From positions 115,433 to 179,432 of the forward strand of contig QKWP01000612.1 of assembly GCA_003550325.1 (NCBI GenBank): a DNA stretch of 64,000 bases. The letters are read 5' to 3'. The translations under genes were made by a program, and so were the position numbers. A model generated the notes under the pieces. The model saw only the letters and a program-made list of their open reading frames with translations. It had not been told where the DNA came from and did no database searches. The stretch is from Gigaspora rosea. Lineage: Eukaryota > Glomeromycota > Glomeromycetes > Diversisporales > Gigasporaceae. Shown piece by piece: positions 58,032 to 64,000 of this stretch. Position 1 is the stretch's first letter; every line of letters starts with the position of its first letter.

Positions 58032-59086
58032 TATTATTATTTTTTTTTTAGTATCAAAGTGCCTACTTTGGGGATTGGCTTTCATTCAAGGTATATTAGA
58101 CTATGGTACCCTATATGGAGGAAAATTTAACATTTGTACATTGACGAGAGTACAACTAGCCATACCTTCAACTTTTGGTTGCCTATTTAAGTAGCCACCC
58201 GAAGGTTCTACCCTAGCTGCCATACCTGCAACCCATATACTGGTGTTGCCTATTTAAACTCTCTGATCTTCTGCCTCTTGCCAGTTCATCTTGTATTACC
58301 AGAGCACTGTTCTGGATACTAACCACATCCTTAGGACTACTTTATTCTCAGTGGAAAACTTGGTAGAGCATTTTTCTGTCCCACACAGGTATTACCTACA
58401 CTTCAGTAACGTACGCATTCATCGAGGTGAACAACTTGTAGTCAAGAGTTACCTGCAATCACTATTATTACCTACTTCTGCTCTTGTAAAGTTAACATGA
58501 TCCTAGTACTATCCCGTTCTTCTTTCAGTTTCTTTTCCTGGAACTTTCTTTCTCATAGTTGCTTTTCTACTTCCAATCCGAGAACCCAGAAGGTTTGGTA
58601 TGCCCTGGCGAACCCAGAGACTCTCAACACCTGATATATGATTTCACAACACATGTCCTTTTTCTTTGGTACAACTCTGGTGGTCTAGTTGGTAGGGTCC
58701 AGCATAAACTATTTTTGTTATAAATCTGCTTCCAGTCAGTCTGAACCAGTCAGTCCCTGTCTGATTCTTGTTTGGGTATCATCAAAAGTCAGCTACAGGT
58801 CTTGCCAAGTATGGTTTCCTTTTATCCTACAGTTCTGTGCATAACATAGCGCCTGCACTCCCCAGGATCTATGCGCCCTAGTTCTGTACATATCACAGTG
58901 CCAGAGTTCCCAATATGAGTTGGTATAACCCAGAAAACAGATTTGTATATCCAAGCTCAGAGTTTAGATAACCATAATGCAAATAAATTTTTCAAAATCG
59001 TCTCTAGTAGGATTTGAACTCTGTACCTTTGTTACAACTACTTGGGGGTGACAACAATCCAACTACGCTATGTCGCCACACTCATA
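58032..59086 (-). mobile_element. tRNA-headed retroposon (SINE-like), copy 2
   Basis: Minus strand. The head near 59081 reads GTGTGGCGACATAGCGTAGT, with box A-like TAGCGTAGTTGG and, about 50 bases on, box B-like GAGTTCAAATCC. The tail is an A-run at 58041-58049. Direct repeats TATATTAATTAT flank it (58020-58031 and 59087-59098). Its 3' half is shared with copy 1 (GAACCTTCGGGTGGCTAC and TAAATAGGCAA, as complement). At about 1.05 kb it is long for a SINE. The ORF at 58291-58500 is on the opposite strand and not supported. Confidence 0.68.
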
Positions 59087-59530
59087 TATATTAATTATAC
59101 TATATTTTATATTAATACATATATATTTATATGGGCTGGTGCAGAAAGATTTGTATCTAAAAAATTTCATAATTTTGACACTAAGAAAATTTTTTTTTTT
59201 TAATTAATTATTAAAAATTTTTTAGTATCAAATAAAATAGGTTTTAATCTAACTTATTATATTATTTTTATTGTTTTAAGATTGTTTTATTTTAATAATT
59301 AAGTATATACAATTCACTATATTTGACAAAAAACAAAATTTTTTTTTAAAAAAAATATTTTAAATAATTTTGCAACCAATATACAGTTCTATAAGCTTGT
59401 ACTATACAAGTGCATTGATGTGCATATGAGAAAGACATAGTTAAAATTTGATCAAAATTGAATTACTAGTTGTAAAGAAATTAAGCTTTAAAGTAAAGTA
59501 ATTTGATTTTTTTACTATATATGCATATAA

Positions 59531-60106
59531 GGGAGATGGGGGTATTATGGACATGTTAAAGTTTCTACTAATAAAACTTATTAAAAATCAAATAAATTTT
59601 TATACAATTTTTATTATTTGAACTATGCTTAATAAAGAATAAATTACTGCAAAAAAATCTTTATATCATATATTGTTTTAGATATAAATAATTGGTACAC
59701 AAAATAGAATATAAAAATTAAATTTTAGAAGAAAGGGGGGTATTGTGGACACAGTGATAAAATTTGATCTACTGGTCCGTTTTGGATGATTTTACTACCA
59801 AAATGACCGTCTTAGTGAGACGATTCTAACAAGCACAAAATCGTTAAAATCCAATCACGGGATCCCAAGATCGTTAAAGATATATTATGTAAAAATTTCA
59901 GATTTTCAAATATATACAAAAACTTATATTTTGTATAAATAACGATATCTTGTGATATAGTGATCGGAATTGGATGATTTTTATACCATTCGAATCGTCT
60001 CAAAGAGACGATTCGAATGGTATAAAAATCATCCAATTCTGATCACTAGATCATAAGATACCCACACTGTCCACAATACACCCTGTCCACAATACCCCCA
60101 TCTCCC
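59531..60106. mobile_element. Inverted-repeat element with GGGAGATGGGGG ends
   Basis: GGGAGATGGGGGTATTATGG and its near-complement CCACAATACCCCCATCTCCC. It carries one copy of the GGATGATTTTACTACCAAAA / GTCTC-GAGAC unit (59765-59875) and a perfect hairpin at about 59968-60043 centred on CGTCTCAAAGAGACG. The flanks TAA and TTA leave the target type open. Confidence 0.7.
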
Positions 60107-61329
60107 TTATATAAATTACTATAGTAAATTATATAGTAAAAATTTTTAAAAAAAGTTACTATTAATAATTTTTTATTTTATCAATAAAATAGTCAAAATA
60201 ATTTTATTTTTATTAATTTGGTAACCTAATAAGTATATTAAATTAAAAAAATTAACAATTAATTTGTACGAAAAATATTTTAATCAGAGCTATTTGAGGT
60301 ACAAATCTTTTTGCACTAGCCTATACTATTAAATAAAAAAGGATATATGGATATATTATAATAATAAATTGATTTTTTAATATAATTCTTTAAGTGCATA
60401 CTCTCTATAAATGTACACTTGGGCTTAGTTCTGAGAGAGTGCATTTAGAGAGATCTCTCTTTAGTCAATTAATTAATTAATTGGCCAATCGACTAATTGA
60501 TTAGTTGACTAATCAATTAATTAACTAAGTTGGTTTTGTAAAATTCAAACGATTAGTTATTAACTTTACAACTAATTGATTAATTAGATTTTCAATTCAT
60601 ATTACTACAACCAACTTCACAGAGCTGATTTTTAGGCAATATAAGAAAGATAATGTGACTTAAAAGTTTGAACCAATTAGTATAGTTTGTAGCTAAGTAT
60701 AAACCTATACCTTTTTTTTAATTATTTGGAGTATGCTATACTGTGACAATTGAGTATAATGTATCATTTGGGCCTTTAAAAATCATCATAATTGGTTAAA
60801 ATAAAAATTTTTATAAAAAAAATTTTTTTTAATATTCTACTTCATCCAATTATTTTAACAGATCTGCTAAAATAGATGGCTTAAAGAATTGTCAAATCTT
60901 TTTAAATGCATTATAATTAGTGTTTAAAATTGGATTTTAAAATTTTATACGAAATACATTTAATATTATAATAAAAACTGCGAAATTAATGTATCAACTT
61001 GTGCATTACATTTGTATTAAATCATATGTCTGTGGAAAATTTGTTTAATATGAAGAAATAAATTTTTTTTAATAAAATTTATTTGTGCAATTTTACCACT
61101 ACCAATTTTGATTACAATCCTGTTACCTGGAATCTGAATATAGTAAAGATCAAAATCCAGAATTACATATGTACTGTACGTATTGCCACAATTCAAAATT
61201 ATGACATTAGAAGATTCGAATTCCTGATTAGTTTACCCCATTTGTAAATAGATCTCTTTATTTAGTAGATATCTTTCATTTCTATTTTTGTATAAATCAT
61301 TAAATGCTAGTCGAAATCTGTGTAAACTT
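60107..61329. other. AT-rich intergenic with a TTAATTAGT word cluster
   Basis: No gene seen. 60462-60535 is a cluster of TTAATTGATTAGTTGACTAA-type self-complementary words, bordered by AGTGCAT/ACTCTCT inverted stretches. Confidence 0.4.
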
Positions 61330-61620
61330 GATGATTGGCATATAATTGTAAAATCTTAACGTGTTAGCACGTGTAAAGAAGCATGGATTATAACAATCAT
61401 GTAATGTATTAAACAACACGTTAACGTGCCAAGCAACGTTAATGTGTCGCATATTAAATTAAAATATATATAAATAAATGAATTTGACTTTGATAAAGAG
61501 ATACAGCATTAGAAAAGTTCACCCAATTTTATTTAAGAAAATAAGAAAGTAGGCTAGTGTAGTGCTGAAGAAACCTTTATTCGAATAAATCATAAACTTA
61601 TCTTCCATAACTATTAGAGT
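61330..61620. repeat. Dispersed repeat, inverse copy of 51413-51650
   Basis: ATGAATTTGACTTTGATAAA, GGCTAGTGTAGTGCTGAAGA and AACACGTTAACGTG words mirror 51413-51650. Confidence 0.55.
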
Positions 61621-61887
61621 TAAACTGGTTAAATGTATATGCTTTCCCACCTTAATAGTTACAGTATGTATGTATATACGTATTTACATACTTTACTGAA
61701 ACTTAAAAAAAAAGTATATATGTTTTTATAATAAAATAATAATATTTTGAAAATATAATAAATATGCTTTTATATAAAAAAATATTTTAATAATGTTTTT
61801 ATAATATATTAATAATATAATAAGAATTTTAAAAATAAAATAAAAATTTAAATCTGTTTCAAAAATATTATAAAATTATTATAAAAA

Positions 61888-62490
61888 CATTATTATTATA
61901 TTTTAAAAATAGTTTAAAATAAATTGTTTAAAAATATTTTAAAATATTATTTTAATATTATTAAAAATATTATAAAAACATTATTGCTATATTTTAAAAA
62001 TACTTTAAAATAAATTTTTTAAAAATGTTTTTAAAGCATTATTTTAATATTATCAAAATTATTATAAAAACATTCTTATTATATTTAAAAATAACTTTAA
62101 ATAAAGTTTTAAAAATGGTTTTAAAACATTATTTTAATATATTAAAAATATCATAAAAACATTATTATTATATTTTAAAAATAGTTTAAAATAAGCTTTT
62201 TAAAAATGTTTTTAAAACATTATTTTAATATTATCAAAATTATTATAAAAACATTATTATTATTATTTAAAAATAACTTAAAATAAACTTTTAAAAATGT
62301 TTTTAATACATTATTAAAAATATTGTAAAAATATTATTATTATATTTTAAAAAAAAATTTAAATAATTTTTTTAAAATATTTTTAAAACATTATTTTAAT
62401 ATTATTAAAAATATTATAAAAACATTATTATTATATTTTAAAAATATATTAAAATAAGTTTTTTAAAAATATTTTTTAAACCAAAATTAT
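61888..62490. repeat. AT-only satellite, ~91-bp period
   Basis: About seven tandem units containing ATTATTATATTTTAAAAATA, then TTTTTAAAACATTATTTTAA and ATTATAAAAAC. Almost no G or C. Flanks continue AT-rich to about 62870. Confidence 0.8.
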
Positions 62491-62519
62491 TTTTAAAAAA
62501 TGCTTATATCTCGTAATTT

Positions 62520-63459
62520 TGCTTATGAAACCATCCTTCGTATTTTAACAAAAAATCTTTTTTGCAAGATTTTGGGGTAAACACATTTGTCTAAATCATT
62601 ATATTATTGATTTGTTTTATTTATATTATATTTAATATTATAAAATATATTATAATATAATATATTTATATAATATAAATATTTATATTATACTATAAAT
62701 ATGAAATTTATTTAGTTTAATAATGTTTTAAAAATGTTTTTATTAATATTACTAAAACAGTTTTAATATATATTATTTATATTATTATTATTAACTTATA
62801 ACTAGCAATTATAACATTTTTTAAAACATAATAAAAACATAATAGATATATAATAATAATATTTTTAATTTTTTTATAGTTTTAGTGAATAACTGACAAA
62901 GCCCAGGGAATATTAAATACATTAAGACATAATGAATAGTTTATTTCAAGTAAACATTGTGATTAGCATACATTTCCTATTCGACTTTAGCATAATAGAC
63001 TCAATAAATTTTTTAATAAATGCCTGCAGATTTACCTAATATTAAACCTGCAGGACAAAAGAAATATTTTTAATATGCAGAAATTCTGCGGAACTTTTTT
63101 TTTTATATTTGCAGAATTTGCATATATTTTAAAAAAAAATTGTGAATTAATTTTTTGGTCTGCGCTTCGCAGATTCTGCAGGTCAATTTTAAACACTGAA
63201 TATAATAGGACCATATATAAAAATTAAGTTAAACATGCATTTAAAAAGATATTGTATTTGGAAAGATAAAAATCTATAAGTGTTATATTAATTGGGCCCA
63301 AGAAAAGATATGCATTTAAAGAGGTCTTTTATAGGATATATATTTAGATTTAGAAAGATCTAACTATATTTATTAGTTGTTTTCTGTAATAATTATTTGC
63401 CATATATTTAAAATTTTTTGATTCTTTAGTATCAAACAGAGCTTCTATTTATAATTAGG
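62520..63459. other. AT-rich, nothing recognised
   Basis: Only a short inverted CTGCAGATTTACC / AAACCTGCAGG cluster at 63025-63055 and TTCTGC words to 63185 stand out. Confidence 0.35.
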
Positions 63460-64000
63460 GAACCGCTATTTACACCATGGTTTTTGCTATTTGCACCATG
63501 GATTTCGTGTAACACAAGATCATCAATCAACATTTTCTATTTGCACTATGGTAATATATGTTGCACCAATAAAAACTCGACTTTTTTTGTAGATTAATAG
63601 TTATTGGTGCCGTTAATGTCGTGTAACATTACACAAATCTTCTTTTGGCAGCCTAATCTAATGCGGGCCAACCCTAACCCTAAATTTATAATGTGGGCAA
63701 ACTCTTACCCTAATTTTTTAAGGCCTTAACATAATGCGGGCCAGATTTTTGCAATTTTGTGTAACCTTGGGCTATATTCATGTTGCACCAATAAAAACTC
63801 GCCTTTTTTTGTAGATTAACAGTTATTCGCACCACTAATATCGTGTAATATTACACAAGTCTTATTTTGGTTACTTAATTTAGTAGGCCTGCTAACCTAA
63901 TTTTATAATGCGGGCCAACCCTAACTCTAATTTTATAATGCGGGCCAACCCTTACCCTAATTTTTTAAGGCCTTAAAAAATTAGGGTAAGGGTTGGCCCG
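63460..64000. repeat. Duplicated repeat ending in a perfect palindrome at the edge
   Basis: GTTGCACCAATAAAAACTCG, TTTTTTGTAGATTAA and TCGTGTAA-ATTACACAA occur twice, about 240 bp apart. GCGGGCCAACCCTAACCCTA words follow. The last 60 bases are a perfect palindrome centred at about 63970 on AAGGCCTT, so another foldback arm probably continues beyond the window. Confidence 0.65.

Noticed and set aside
58990..59081. Possible tRNA gene on the minus strand
   Set aside because: Box A and B are present but no cloverleaf with a proper acceptor stem could be drawn; it is the head of a retroposon with flanking direct repeats.
61888..62490. CRISPR-like array
   Set aside because: Units are contiguous, AT-only and vary along their length; there are no spacers and no cas genes.

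Overview
The window is strongly AT-rich eukaryotic DNA, most likely from an arbuscular mycorrhizal fungus (Glomeromycotina, Rhizophagus-like). The basis is recognition of gene families rather than a search. They are a minus-strand kinase gene whose modules carry the CxxC-x9-CxxC / VYGLTQ / EWIPFNKL / ATWLDG signature, an F-box protein with ribonuclease-inhibitor-type leucine-rich repeats, and hAT and MULE transposase remnants full of stops. No rRNA, tRNA gene, CRISPR array or prokaryotic feature was seen.

Host genes are few. (1) An F-box/LRR remnant lies at 3-382. (2) An intact F-box + LRR_RI gene lies at 20585-22072. (3) A kinase locus covers 31693-36024 on the minus strand. It has six tandem copies of one phase-0 N-terminal module exon, then the catalytic exon; several copies carry frameshifts. 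One copy holds an in-frame MITE, and the C-terminus runs into another MITE. (4) A decayed LRR_RI gene lies at 52040-52690. (5) Small uncertain ORFs lie at 23003, 28038, 42540-42923 and 54069-54259.

Almost everything else is transposable-element text, much of it nested. Transposase remnants are hAT-1 (2348-5595, +), MULE (43695-45662, -) and hAT-2 (46935-56640, +, shattered by at least four later insertions). Around and inside them are many non-autonomous elements whose ends could be fixed by eye from terminal inverted repeats plus target-site duplications (TSDs). About a dozen have 8-bp TSDs (hAT-like), two have 3-bp TAA/TTA TSDs (PIF/Harbinger-like), many are flanked by TA (Tc1/mariner/pogo-like), four are foldbacks, and two are tRNA-headed retroposons with 12-14 bp TSDs.

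Layout: 0-8.4 kb F-box remnant, foldback, hAT-1 with nested MITEs, large foldback; 8.5-14.7 kb one hAT-like element holding a five-level nest; 15-20 kb CpG-poor decayed repeats and a minisatellite; 20.5-22 kb LRR gene; 24.1-27.7 kb three hAT-like elements nested with perfect 8-bp TSDs; 27.7-28.2 kb GC-rich island with a signal-peptide-like ORF; 28.6-31.2 kb TA-flanked MITEs; 31.2-36.7 kb kinase locus bounded by inverted 240-bp repeats; 37-42.9 kb MITEs and a gene fragment; 43-56.6 kb MULE and hAT-2 plus a 495-N gap; 56.7-64 kb palindromic repeats, a retroposon, an AT satellite and a large palindrome at the edge.

The most unusual pattern is that each hAT-like family is built from its own short word (ACCCGGGT, GGCGAAAC, TTTGAATTTGATC, TTGAAATT, CCCAAAT, TTCAAAAC) repeated in opposite orientations near its two ends. 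The families share 8-bp TSDs and mostly TA-initial termini but not the word.
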